Of a DNA stretch of 17,780 nucleotides, positions 7,566 to 14,548 are shown in pieces. The DNA is taken from positions 1,094 to 18,873 of the forward strand of contig DEML01000043.1 of the NCBI GenBank assembly GCA_002359185.1. Reading direction: 5' to 3'. The position numbers were made by a program, and so were the translations under genes. Below the pieces are notes generated by a model. It was not told the DNA's origin and did no database searches. It was given only the letters and a program-made list of their open reading frames with translations. This DNA comes from Planctomycetaceae bacterium UBA2671. Its GTDB lineage: Bacteria; Planctomycetota; Planctomycetia; Planctomycetales; Planctomycetaceae. The stretch's first letter is position 1. Every line of letters begins with the position of its first letter.

Positions 7566-7610
7566 GAATTGATGGGTGTGGTATTGCTTAAATACCACAG
7601 CCATCAATTC
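7566..7610. repeat. Strong 20-bp-stem hairpin downstream of the J-domain gene
   Basis: The left arm GAATTGATGGGTGTGGTATT (7566-7585) pairs with 7591-7610 at 19 of 20 positions around the 5-base loop GCTTA. It starts 45 bases after the chaperone stop. No T-run follows on either strand, so it is not a textbook intrinsic terminator, though it may still stop or stabilise transcripts. It could also be a palindromic repeat element. Confidence 0.8.
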
Positions 7611-7721
7611 ATTCTGGGTTGTGCAATCGTGGGACTTTTCATGCGTCTGCTCCCTATAAACGCGCTAATCGGTCCCCTATTGAAGTTGAACGACGGATCG
7701 CGACGAATTGAATACAGGTCG

Positions 7722-7738
7722 ATCAGGCTGAGCCTGAT
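7722..7738. repeat. 17-bp palindrome upstream of the recombinase gene
   Basis: ATCAGGCT-G-AGCCTGAT has perfect 8-bp arms around one central base and lies 45 bases before the recombinase start. The half TCAGGCTGA also occurs at 7521-7529. It could be an operator, a short hairpin or a small repeat unit. It does not resemble a dif site. Confidence 0.55.
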
Positions 7739-7783
7739 GAAATCAAATGAATTGTCCCTGTCGGAATTCGAAAGCCAAGCTGT

Positions 7784-8731
7784 ATGCCTCCGCGATTTAA
7801 GCCGACTCAAACTCAATCACCCCAAATGGCTCAGGAGCAATCTGCACAGTCCAGGATTGAAGAGTTTGCACATTTCCTGCGAACCGAATGCAGCATGGCT
7901 GACAACAGCGTTCAGGCTTACACTCGCGACATTCATCAGTTTTATGAATGGATGCAGTCCCGGAGAATCAGTGATCTCCGCACACTCGATCTGAAAACGC
8001 TTTCCGTGTTCATGCAGTCTTTGCACGACCGGCAACTCTCCGCCTCCTCAATTGCCAGAAAACTGGTGGCCCTCAAAACATTATTCCGATTCTTCGTTCT
8101 GGAAGGTCAATTGACCGAGAGCGTTGCGGAATTATTGAATTCTCCCAAATTGTGGCAATATCTTCCCAAAGTCCTCAGTCCTGAAAAAGTCGATGCGTTA
8201 CTCAGTGCACCAACAAAACATGACGGTTATCCCTTGCGGGATCGGGCTCTACTCTGTTTGATGTATGCAACTGGGTGTCGTGCTTCGGAAGTGGCATCGC
8301 TCACCCTGTCGCAAATCTCACTGGAAGAGAAAACCTGCCGATGCATTGGCAAAGGAAATAAGGAACGAATCGTTTCCTTAAATCCTGTTGCGGTTCTGGC
8401 GATCGAGACCTATCTGGAGCATGAACGTCCCTTGTTAGTGAACCGATCCCAGGAAAACGCCTTGTTTGTCAGTCGTACCGGACGTGGATTAACGCGATTG
8501 ACAATCTGGCGACTTGTGAAGCGTTATGCCGGTCGTGTCGGTTGCAGTGGTGAAGTCAGTCCGCATACGTTGCGGCACAGCTTTGCAACGCATATGCTGG
8601 CAGGAGGTGCGGAAATTCGTGCTCTACAGGAAATGCTCGGGCATGCGAATATTCGCACCACTCAAATTTATACCCACGTTGAACACAGTCGTTTGAAATC
8701 GATCCATCGAGCCTGTCATCCCCGAGGATAA
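7784..8731 (+). CDS. xerD: Tyrosine recombinase, XerC/XerD family
   Basis: The protein (315 residues from the ATG at 7784) should cut and rejoin DNA at dif with a partner recombinase to resolve chromosome dimers. The N-terminal SAM-like core-binding domain (about 22-110) includes TRDIHQFYEW. The catalytic domain has every active residue: R166 in GCRASEVASL, K190 in GKGNKER, H261 and R264 in HTLRHSFATHML, H287 in LGHANI and nucleophile Y296 in TQIYTHVEHSRL. The ending, IHRACHPRG, is close to the XerD tail. Length is slightly over the usual 298, from about 20 extra N-terminal residues. ATG at 7826 would bring it to about the usual length, and neither start has a clear Shine-Dalgarno sequence. 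XerC cannot be excluded. No att-like repeats or phage genes suggest a mobile integrase. Confidence 0.92.
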   Translation: MPPRFKPTQTQSPQMAQEQSAQSRIEEFAHFLRTECSMADNSVQAYTRDIHQFYEWMQSRRISDLRTLDLKTLSVFMQSLHDRQLSASSIARKLVALKTLFRFFVLEGQLTESVAELLNSPKLWQYLPKVLSPEKVDALLSAPTKHDGYPLRDRALLCLMYATGCRASEVASLTLSQISLEEKTCRCIGKGNKERIVSLNPVAVLAIETYLEHERPLLVNRSQENALFVSRTGRGLTRLTIWRLVKRYAGRVGCSGEVSPHTLRHSFATHMLAGGAEIRALQEMLGHANIRTTQIYTHVEHSRLKSIHRACHPRG

Positions 8732-8758
8732 CCGGCTGACCAGAATGGCTTGACTTTG

Positions 8759-8787
8759 TTGGAATCTCATCGGTTCCGCGTTATAAT
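8759..8787 (+). promoter_or_regulatory. Sigma70-like promoter for citrate synthase
   Basis: TTGGAA (8759-8764) and TATAAT (8782-8787) are 17 bases apart, the ideal spacing, and the -10 is a perfect consensus. Transcription would start near 8794, leaving a leader of roughly 118 bases before the gltA ATG at 8912. An upstream TTGACT at 8750 is too far from the -10 to pair with it. Confidence 0.65.
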
Positions 8788-8911
8788 CGAGAGCTGATTT
8801 TAACTCATTGATTAAGTACAAAATCGAATAGACATCGCGCTCAGCTTCTGAAATCATCAGCTGAATCTCACATCGTTTTATTGATCCGCTAGAAAATCGA
8901 GTTCATCACCA

Positions 8912-10039
8912 ATGACATCCACGACCTCCAAAGGTTTGAAAAACATTGTTGCCGCCGATAGTAGTATTTGTCATGTCGACGGACAGACCGGACAGTTGAT
9001 CTATCGCGGATATCACATTGACGAACTGGCACAGTACAGTACCTTCGAAGAAACAGCTTATCTGCTGTACTTCGGCGAGTTGCCGACCAAAGAACAACTC
9101 GAAGAGTTTTCCAATCAACTGAAAGCTCATCGGAAAGTCCCTCAGCAAGTTTACGACGTTCTGAAAGCACTCCCTAAAGATGCCCACCCGATGTCGATGA
9201 TGCGAACCGGTGTTTCCATGCTCGGGAATCTGGATCCGAATGAGGATAACACTTCCCAGGAATCCTTCTTCGATGACTCGCTCATGCTGACCGCCAAAAT
9301 TGGCACACTCCTCTCGGCCATCAAACGAATTATTGAAGGCAACGATCCGATTGAACCGGATAACAGCCTCTCTCATGCAGCAAACTGTCTGTATATGCTC
9401 AATGGAGAGAAGCCGAGTGAAGATGCTGAAAAGGCAATGGATTTGATTCTAATCCTCCATGCCGAACATGGCTTGAATGCAAGCACGTTCGCCGCTCGGG
9501 TGATTGCGGCCACGTTAACTGACATGTACTCTTCAATCACGGGTGCGATCGGTGCATTGAAAGGGCCTCTTCACGGTGGAGCCAACACTGCAGTTCTCGA
9601 GACACTCAAAGAAGTCGGGGCCGTCGAGAATGTCGAAGGCTGGGTCAAATCCGTGCGAGCCAATAAAGGCAAATTCATGGGCTTTGGCCACGCGGTCTAT
9701 CAGACGCAGGATCCTCGCGCTAAACACCTGAAAGAACTTTCCCGACGTCTTTCTATCGAAACAGGTGAACCGAAGTGGTACGACATGTCCATTAAAATGG
9801 AAGAACTTGTGACCGCTGAAATTAACAAAAACTGCAACGTCGATTTCTACTCGGCTTCTCTGCAGTATTACATGGGAATTCCCGGCCACATGTTTACCTG
9901 TGTATTCGCCGCTTCCCGTATCACCGGCTGGTGTGCTCATGTGCTCGAACAGGTTCAGGACAATAAAATCATCCGTCCTAAAGCCAACTATGTGGGATAC
10001 GAAGAACGATCTTATGTCCCTGTGAGTGATCGTTCTTAG
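8912..10039 (+). CDS. gltA: Citrate synthase (short bacterial/archaeal type)
   Basis: The enzyme condenses acetyl-CoA with oxaloacetate to citrate, the entry step of the TCA cycle. It has 375 residues, the size of the short dimeric type found in Gram-positives and archaea, not the 427-residue E. coli type. The catalytic set is present: H186 in LHAEHGLNAST, H260 in GFGHAVY and D311 in NVDFYSA. GPLHGGAN (218-225), DPRAK (267-271) for citrate/CoA contacts and GWCAHVLEQ (339-347) also fit. 2-Methylcitrate synthases share this fold and size. With no prp genes nearby, citrate synthase is the more likely reading. It has its own promoter in the gap after the recombinase gene and is followed by a palindrome and a bidirectional terminator. 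Confidence 0.94.
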   Translation: MTSTTSKGLKNIVAADSSICHVDGQTGQLIYRGYHIDELAQYSTFEETAYLLYFGELPTKEQLEEFSNQLKAHRKVPQQVYDVLKALPKDAHPMSMMRTGVSMLGNLDPNEDNTSQESFFDDSLMLTAKIGTLLSAIKRIIEGNDPIEPDNSLSHAANCLYMLNGEKPSEDAEKAMDLILILHAEHGLNASTFAARVIAATLTDMYSSITGAIGALKGPLHGGANTAVLETLKEVGAVENVEGWVKSVRANKGKFMGFGHAVYQTQDPRAKHLKELSRRLSIETGEPKWYDMSIKMEELVTAEINKNCNVDFYSASLQYYMGIPGHMFTCVFAASRITGWCAHVLEQVQDNKIIRPKANYVGYEERSYVPVSDRS

Positions 10040-10091
10040 AACGGCTAACAAAACTCTAAAATCAAATCATTTACGAAAGTCATTGAAGCCA

Positions 10092-10176
10092 GGGTGGCGG
10101 GGACGCTCTCGAAGAGAAGCCCCCGAATCGTTGAACCACCGGGGGCTTCCGCAAAAGCGGAGCGCCCCCGCCACCC
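10092..10176. repeat. GC-rich branched palindrome (four-way-junction type)
   Basis: The outer arms begin GGGTGGCGGGGACGCTC and end GAGCGCCCCCGCCACCC: 17 bp with one mismatch. Inside, a second stem pairs AGCCCCC (10118-10124) with GGGGGCT (10141-10147). Each side also has its own small hairpin: TCTC-GAA-GAGA on the left and TCCGC-AAAA-GCGGA on the right. The whole 85 bp can fold as a cross with three side arms. Its base composition is much richer in G and C than the surrounding DNA, which suggests a separate origin. It lies 52 bases after the gltA stop. Confidence 0.85.
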
Positions 10177-10239
10177 CAAATTGGTTTTTTCATGATCGAG
10201 TTTTATTAGGTTTTCTCAAGCACAGCATTATGATCCATG

Positions 10240-10279
10240 AAAAAAGCCTCGCAAACTATGATGTCTGCGAGGCTTTTTT
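10240..10279. terminator. Bidirectional intrinsic terminator between gltA and the leftward exported protein gene
   Basis: AAAAAAGCCTCGCA (10240-10253) pairs perfectly with TGCGAGGCTTTTTT (10266-10279) around a 12-base loop. The stem has a GC core, and T-runs follow on both strands, so it can end gltA transcripts from the left and the convergent gene's transcripts from the right. Confidence 0.92.
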
Positions 10280-10298
10280 ATTTGAACGACTTGAACGA

Positions 10299-12116
10299 TT
10301 AATGTTCCCAGGTTAAACCGAAGGTCCATTGAGTCATCGTCCAGCCAGCTCGATTGGGATCGAGACTCGGGTTGATTGGGAAAGTCACATACTCAACCGA
10401 GTTGGCAGGTCGTGACAGATTTCCCACATACAGGAAACCGTAGCTTGTCGAGAACTTCGCTTCGTCGAAGAACTCAATTCGATTTAGACCAGGAACATAT
10501 TGAAAGACTCTCGACTCAAATTTGACCGACAGGTCCAACAAAGGCGAAACATGAGTTGAACTGGCCCGGTCATTGAATCGTGTCTGTTCATCGGTTAGGC
10601 CACCAATACCAGTTCCCATTTCCCCGCCATCGGGTGTCAGAATGTTACTATCAGGATCCACACTGTTCAGAAAGTGGTTGTACACTCCGAATCCATCGAG
10701 ACGCATATTCTCTTTTGTGGCTGTCAATCCGGCAATGGCCGTCAGTGTCAATTGGGTTTCATCACCACCAAATTCTGCTTCAATCCCGATTTCCGGTCCA
10801 GCCGCATGAGCCTGGTTATAAGCAGCCACCTGCACTTCATAAGGATTGGTTGGGAATGGTAACTGGGGATTCACAGTGCTGATAATCCCTTCGATTGTCC
10901 CATCATTAAATGTGTCTGGAGTGGGACGACCTTCGAAACCAGGTTCTCCAGTATTTGCTCCGCCGGTAGTCAGCTCAAAGCCCAGACTATCGAGAGTGTC
11001 GAATTCCTGTTGAACATCGATATCATTAAAGTTGAGGAATTCGTATTCGCCACCACTATCTAACCCGCGGAAGTTATAACCTTCTCGGATATTGACATAT
11101 CGCAAGCCAAGAATTGGTCGAATCCTGTATCCATCACCGCTGGAAATTGCCGGTTTATAAAATTTTAGTCCTGTTCCCCAGGCTTCCTGAGAATATTGAA
11201 CCTCGAATAATGTATCGAAAGCAATCGTATCGGCGACACCACTTCCGTTATTGATCGGCAATCCACCCGTCAAGGCACTCAATTCGAGCAGATAAAGGGG
11301 GTCGTTCCCCAGGAACGAAAAGGGATCCCCACCAGCGACGGGGGTGTAGGAACGAATCGGATCATCTCCATACTGGAAAACCTGGTTCGATTCACCACCG
11401 TACCAGCCATTCACACTCCAGCCACTCCCATCTTCCGTTTCGACACCGAGTTCAATTTTAACCCCGCTACTGGACATGTCGTTAAACATTTGATCGAAGG
11501 TTCGCGGCTGAAAATAGCGATCAAAAAATGACCGACTGGCCTGTAACGACGATTGGCCACCTGTCGTCGTCACCGTGCCTGGATCTCGAGGTGTCGTGAA
11601 GTAAAATGGAGGGATGCGATCGGTAGCGACGACATTCGTATCGATACCACCATAACCAAACAATTCTCCACCTGGCTCGTCATAGACAGGCACAATAAAC
11701 TCAATACTCCCGGTATAAGTACGAGACGCGTTGAGCATTCGCTTGTACCACAATCCGCCTTCATTGGTTGTTTGCTGAAAGCCGTAGCGGTACATATCCA
11801 AGCCGGGATACGGATTCAGATTCCCACCAGGAGGCATCCCATTAAAATTGCCCGGACCACTTGGAGGTGGGGGCCCCTGCTGGAATTGAGCCTGTTGAAC
11901 GCCGCCCGCCATCATCTCTGGAGTCCAATGGCCGGCTGTCTGAGGACCGCCTGCTCCATACGGCCCTTGAGGCTGAAAACTATTCGGAGACCATCCTCCT
12001 TCCGGAGTGGCCGATTTTTCGTAATATCTCGGTTCGGGCTGGGCTTGAACGGTCGTACTTGACCAGGCAAGAGCCATTGCAGCGATACCGACACAGAAGC
12101 GGCGAAATCCTCGCAT
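10299..12116 (-). CDS. Exported protein, probable outer-membrane beta-barrel of planctomycete type
   Basis: From the ATG at 12116 the product has 605 residues. The first 25 form a signal peptide (basic MRGFRRF, hydrophobic GIAAMALAW, cleavage after VQA). Residues 26-115 are rich in Pro, Gly and Gln (QQGPPPPSGPGNFNG), a flexible linker. The rest alternates polar and hydrophobic residues with many Gly and aromatic residues, as in GGQSSLQASRSFFDRYFQPR and YRIRPILGLRYVNIREGYNFRG, and ends in an amphipathic strand, QWTFGLTWEH. This fits an outer-membrane barrel; planctomycete BBP7-like proteins look similar, but I cannot confirm that family. The frame is open to 12389, but the longer start lacks a signal peptide, whereas 12116 has AAGGA nine bases upstream. 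Its function is unknown. It ends at the shared bidirectional terminator. Confidence 0.75.
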   Translation of the reverse strand: MRGFRRFCVGIAAMALAWSSTTVQAQPEPRYYEKSATPEGGWSPNSFQPQGPYGAGGPQTAGHWTPEMMAGGVQQAQFQQGPPPPSGPGNFNGMPPGGNLNPYPGLDMYRYGFQQTTNEGGLWYKRMLNASRTYTGSIEFIVPVYDEPGGELFGYGGIDTNVVATDRIPPFYFTTPRDPGTVTTTGGQSSLQASRSFFDRYFQPRTFDQMFNDMSSSGVKIELGVETEDGSGWSVNGWYGGESNQVFQYGDDPIRSYTPVAGGDPFSFLGNDPLYLLELSALTGGLPINNGSGVADTIAFDTLFEVQYSQEAWGTGLKFYKPAISSGDGYRIRPILGLRYVNIREGYNFRGLDSGGEYEFLNFNDIDVQQEFDTLDSLGFELTTGGANTGEPGFEGRPTPDTFNDGTIEGIISTVNPQLPFPTNPYEVQVAAYNQAHAAGPEIGIEAEFGGDETQLTLTAIAGLTATKENMRLDGFGVYNHFLNSVDPDSNILTPDGGEMGTGIGGLTDEQTRFNDRASSTHVSPLLDLSVKFESRVFQYVPGLNRIEFFDEAKFSTSYGFLYVGNLSRPANSVEYVTFPINPSLDPNRAGWTMTQWTFGLTWEH

Positions 12117-12489
12117 ATGAGGTCGTCCTTGACTTTTTTGGGGGAGCGAGCCGTTCCGATCGAGAATTCTCGTTATGTTTGTCATCAGCGACTTTATCTC
12201 TTGAGGCATCATCGATCTTGACCTGAACCAGAGGAACCTGTTGGCATCAATTTCACACATCACTAGACAGTGCGCAAAATTGTGGACCTGCCGGTAGTAT
12301 CGGTTGTGGGGATTGTGAAGCTGTAACGATTGTGACGGTGATGCCGTATTTTTGGTGATTTCCGGCTGTAACGGTTCTCGCAATCGCACGAATCCTGACG
12401 ACTTTAGCGTTTATTCCAGAAGTTTCTTAACCGGGAATTGTCGTCAAAAAAGCAGTAACGTGTTGATAATCAAATACTTAGGGTTATTC
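12117..12489. other. Intergenic region between the exported barrel gene and uxaA
   Basis: Both neighbours run leftward, so this 373-bp space should hold the promoter of the exported protein gene and the end of uxaA. Short direct repeats are visible: GATTGTGA at 12311-12318 and 12328-12335, and CTGTAACG at 12321-12328 and 12366-12373. I see no clear terminator after uxaA and no defensible promoter. The open frame across the left part looks like a chance upstream extension of the exported protein. Confidence 0.35.
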
Positions 12490-14037
12490 TTAGAAGATCG
12501 GTCCCGGCGACCAGGGGCAAAATTCTTCATCTCCGATGCCGGCAGCCTCGGATTTGGTTTTTTTCCCGGAAGCAACAGCCAGAATCTCCTCAAAGATCTC
12601 CAGGCCCTTCTCTTCCAGGCTCGTTCCCTCCAATACATCGCCTGCGTTAATATCCATATCTTCACTGAGATAGTCGAAGGTTGCAGTGTTCGAGCAGATT
12701 TTCAGCGTCGGAGTCGGCTTACTTCCAAAGCAACTTCCACGGCCAGTTGAAAATAGGGATACCGTCGCCCCGCCTGCAATCATGCCCGTGACACTTGCCG
12801 GGTCGTAGCCGGGTGTGTCCATGATCACAAACCCTTTCGCAGTTACAGGTTCCGCATACTCGTAGACGGCAGTAAGAGCCGTCGAGCCTCCTTTAGCAAT
12901 CGCTCCCAGACTCTTCTCGTAAATCGTCGTCAATCCGCCCTTCTTATTGCCGACAGAGGGATTATTGTCGATTTTGAGTTTGAACTTGTCCGCATAGTCT
13001 TCCCACCAGTGGATTCGTTCGATCAGTTTTTCACCAACTTCACGACTGACTGCCCTGCTGGTCAGAAGATGCTCTCCCCCATAGATTTCCGGAACTTCTG
13101 ACAGAATCGCCGTCCCGCCTGAGCGGACAATCAAATCGCTGGCCACGCCAATCGCTGGATTCGCTGTGATCCCACTATATCCATCGCTCCCCCCGCATTC
13201 GGTTGCAACGATCAATTCCGAGGCTGAAATGGGCTCCCGTCGAGCACGATCTGCCTCCTGCAGAATTTCCGGCAGTGCACTCAATGCTTTCTCAATAGTT
13301 TTACGAACACCCCCGGCTTGCTGGATATTGATCATCGGTCGAGATTTTTTCGCGGGCGTATCTACTGATTCCAACTGCACCAGCCCCTGAGAATCGACCA
13401 GATAATCTGCCTGAGCCGTCTCGCAGCCCAGACCGATTACCAGATATCCACAGATATTCGGATGCCGGGCATAACCAGCCAGGGTCCTGTTGAGCTGTTC
13501 GTGGTCCGATCCCTGATATTCGAACGCACAGCCTCCTTTGTGCGTTAAAGCAATCACACCATCGACATGAGGATACTTTTCGAGCAACTCCGAACCAACT
13601 TGATCAGCTATACGTTTGGAACTGGTCGCTGAGCAATTCACGGTACTGACAATCGCCACATAATTCCTCGTAGCCGCTTTGCCATTGGGGCGGCGATAGC
13701 CTTGAAATTGCCGAACTTCCGAAAAGAAATCCGTCTCAGGAACAGCATCCGCGTAGCGATACTCCAGTTTCAGCGAACCGCAATCGACATTGTGAGTATG
13801 GACCCAATCCCCGGTTAAGATGTCTTTGGAAGCAAAACCGACCGTTTGACCATATTTGAGAATCGGTTCCCCAGCTGCGATTTTCCGGCTCGCGATCTTG
13901 TGACCAGCTGGGATTAGTGCTTGTGTCGAAATAGATGTGGACAGATCTTCCAGCGTTGTCCCCTGTGCAATCTCACGAATCGCCACGACGACATTATCAA
14001 TAGAATTCAATCGAATAATTGGGGAAATCTGAGCCAT
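12490..14037 (-). CDS. uxaA: Altronate dehydratase family protein (UxaA)
   Basis: UxaA dehydrates D-altronate to 2-keto-3-deoxy-D-gluconate in galacturonate breakdown and needs a divalent metal such as Fe2+. From the ATG at 14037 the protein has 515 residues (E. coli UxaA, 495). The N-terminal SAF domain (about 1-90) includes LNSIDNVVVAI and GDWVHTHNV. The catalytic part has RNYVAIVSTVNCS, THKGGCAFE, CGGSDGYSGITANPA, GGTAILSEVPEIYGGEHLL and DTPGYDPASVTG. The ending, DEEFCPWSPGPIF, matches the DEEF.PW tail common in UxaA. Galactarate dehydratase belongs to the same superfamily and cannot be fully excluded. Start choice: ATG at 14073 would add 12 residues, but 14037 fits the family start and has AGGA 11 bases upstream. 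No other uronate gene is adjacent, and its upstream DNA is a nest of palindromes. Confidence 0.9.
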   Translation of the reverse strand: MAQISPIIRLNSIDNVVVAIREIAQGTTLEDLSTSISTQALIPAGHKIASRKIAAGEPILKYGQTVGFASKDILTGDWVHTHNVDCGSLKLEYRYADAVPETDFFSEVRQFQGYRRPNGKAATRNYVAIVSTVNCSATSSKRIADQVGSELLEKYPHVDGVIALTHKGGCAFEYQGSDHEQLNRTLAGYARHPNICGYLVIGLGCETAQADYLVDSQGLVQLESVDTPAKKSRPMINIQQAGGVRKTIEKALSALPEILQEADRARREPISASELIVATECGGSDGYSGITANPAIGVASDLIVRSGGTAILSEVPEIYGGEHLLTSRAVSREVGEKLIERIHWWEDYADKFKLKIDNNPSVGNKKGGLTTIYEKSLGAIAKGGSTALTAVYEYAEPVTAKGFVIMDTPGYDPASVTGMIAGGATVSLFSTGRGSCFGSKPTPTLKICSNTATFDYLSEDMDINAGDVLEGTSLEEKGLEIFEEILAVASGKKTKSEAAGIGDEEFCPWSPGPIF

Positions 14038-14168
14038 AGTCTGCGGAATCCTGTCGAAGTGCTTTTCAGGCATTCCAACAAATCAGCATCAAACTTACAA
14101 GCACGCCGCGCAAGTAAGTGCGTGGGGCTCATCACCAAGGATTATTACGATTGTTCAATAAGGTGTAG

Positions 14169-14185
14169 GTCAGGCATTGCCTGAC
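14169..14185. repeat. 17-bp palindrome GTCAGGCATTGCCTGAC
   Basis: Perfect 8-bp arms (GTCAGGCA and TGCCTGAC) flank one central T. It is preceded by GTAG and followed by GACAA. The lead-in GTAGG resembles the GTAGGG that begins the next palindrome at 14223, which hints at related repeat units. Confidence 0.75.
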
Positions 14186-14270
14186 GACAAATAGGATGGT
14201 GCGCACATTTCGTCAGCAGTTTGTAGGGTCCGCTGTGCGGACCAGATTGCGGGATCATTAGATTCTTACA

Positions 14271-14292
14271 CACTTTCAAATTTGAAATAGTG
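14271..14292. repeat. AT-rich near-palindrome
   Basis: TTTCAAATTTGAAA (14274-14287) is a perfect 14-bp palindrome. CAC before it and GTG after it extend the dyad with one bulged base. It lies inside the outer inverted repeat, 16 bases before the inner one. It could be an operator for uxaA or part of the repeat. Confidence 0.6.
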
Positions 14293-14308
14293 CGATCCTA
14301 AAATTGTT

Positions 14309-14387
14309 TCACGCAAAGCCGCAAAGCCGCAAAGAATTTAAGATCGATGTCTTTGAAAAATATTTGCGACTTTGCGTCTTTGCGTGA
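14309..14387. repeat. Inner inverted repeat with CGCAAAG octamers
   Basis: The left arm begins TCACGCAAAGCCGCAAAG and the right arm ends GACTTTGCGTCTTTGCGTGA. The 25-bp arms differ at two positions and enclose about 28 bases. Each arm is three near-identical 8-base units (CGCAAAGC-like). Palindromes of the form CACGCAAAG..CTTTGCGTG occur between genes in many unrelated bacteria, as I recall; the distribution was not checked here. Confidence 0.85.
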
Positions 14388-14493
14388 TTCCTTCTTTTTT
14401 CAAGCGACTTTAACGTATTATTAGGTTGTAATCACAAGGGAATGGTCCGCACAGCGGACCCTACTGCTTAAATATACCGATAATCCAACAAAA

Positions 14494-14521
14494 AGAGCCG
14501 GATGCGAAAACATCCGGCTCT
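14494..14521 (-). terminator. Intrinsic terminator of the DUF1598-like gene
   Basis: Read leftward, AGAGCCGGATG pairs perfectly with CATCCGGCTCT around a six-base loop, and TTTTG follows. It begins 28 bases after the stop of the leftward gene at 14549. It should separate that gene from uxaA. Confidence 0.9.
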
Positions 14522-14548
14522 GTATAATCTGCTAATTCCACACAATAA

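Larger units (their letters stand above)
14215..14468. repeat. Outer inverted repeat, each arm itself a palindrome
   Basis: The 22-bp arms at 14223-14244 and 14443-14464 are perfect reverse complements, 198 bp apart. Each contains its own 7-bp stem: GGTCCGC-TGT-GCGGACC on the left and GGTCCGC-ACA-GCGGACC on the right. Outside the core the similarity continues: AGCAG at 14215-14219 matches CTGCT at 14464-14468 once a short indel is allowed. The enclosed DNA holds two more palindromes and no gene, so the unit could be a small non-coding mobile element or two units in opposite orientation. Confidence 0.85.
14038..14548. other. Palindrome-rich region upstream of uxaA
   Basis: Between the DUF1598-like gene (ending 14549) and uxaA lies about 510 bp with no credible gene. 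From left to right it holds a loose hairpin with CACGC/GCGTG (about 14102-14133), a 17-bp palindrome at 14169-14185, an outer 22-bp inverted repeat at 14223-14244 and 14443-14464, a 22-bp near-palindrome at 14271-14292, an inner 25-bp inverted repeat at 14309-14387, and the terminator at 14494-14521. The uxaA promoter must lie among these or closer to the gene; I could not identify it. Confidence 0.7.

Noticed and set aside
7521..7783. dif site beside the recombinase gene
   Set aside because: No 28-bp site with the usual dif half-sites is visible; dif is normally at the terminus, not beside xer genes.
7569..7994. 141-codon rightward frame overlapping the start of the recombinase gene
   Set aside because: It runs through the hairpin and into the XerD-like coding frame in another phase; the protein shows no family pattern.
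7784..8731. Recombinase as a phage or island integrase
   Set aside because: Sequence and length fit the XerC/XerD housekeeping type and there are no att repeats, tRNA gene or phage genes around it.
8750..8755. TTGACT as the -35 of the gltA promoter
   Set aside because: It is 26 bases from TATAAT; TTGGAA at 8759 has the correct 17-base spacing.
9533..10051. 172-codon leftward frame antisense to gltA (and a similar one at 8906-9376)
   Set aside because: Both are mirror frames of a strongly conserved gene, with no ribosome site or motif.
12117..12389. 91-residue N-terminal extension of the exported barrel protein
   Set aside because: The extension would bury the signal peptide; the ATG at 12116 has a good ribosome site and begins the signal sequence.
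14309..14387. Octamer repeats as a CRISPR or iteron origin
   Set aside because: The units are 8 bases with no spacers and form an inverted hairpin; no replication gene is nearby.
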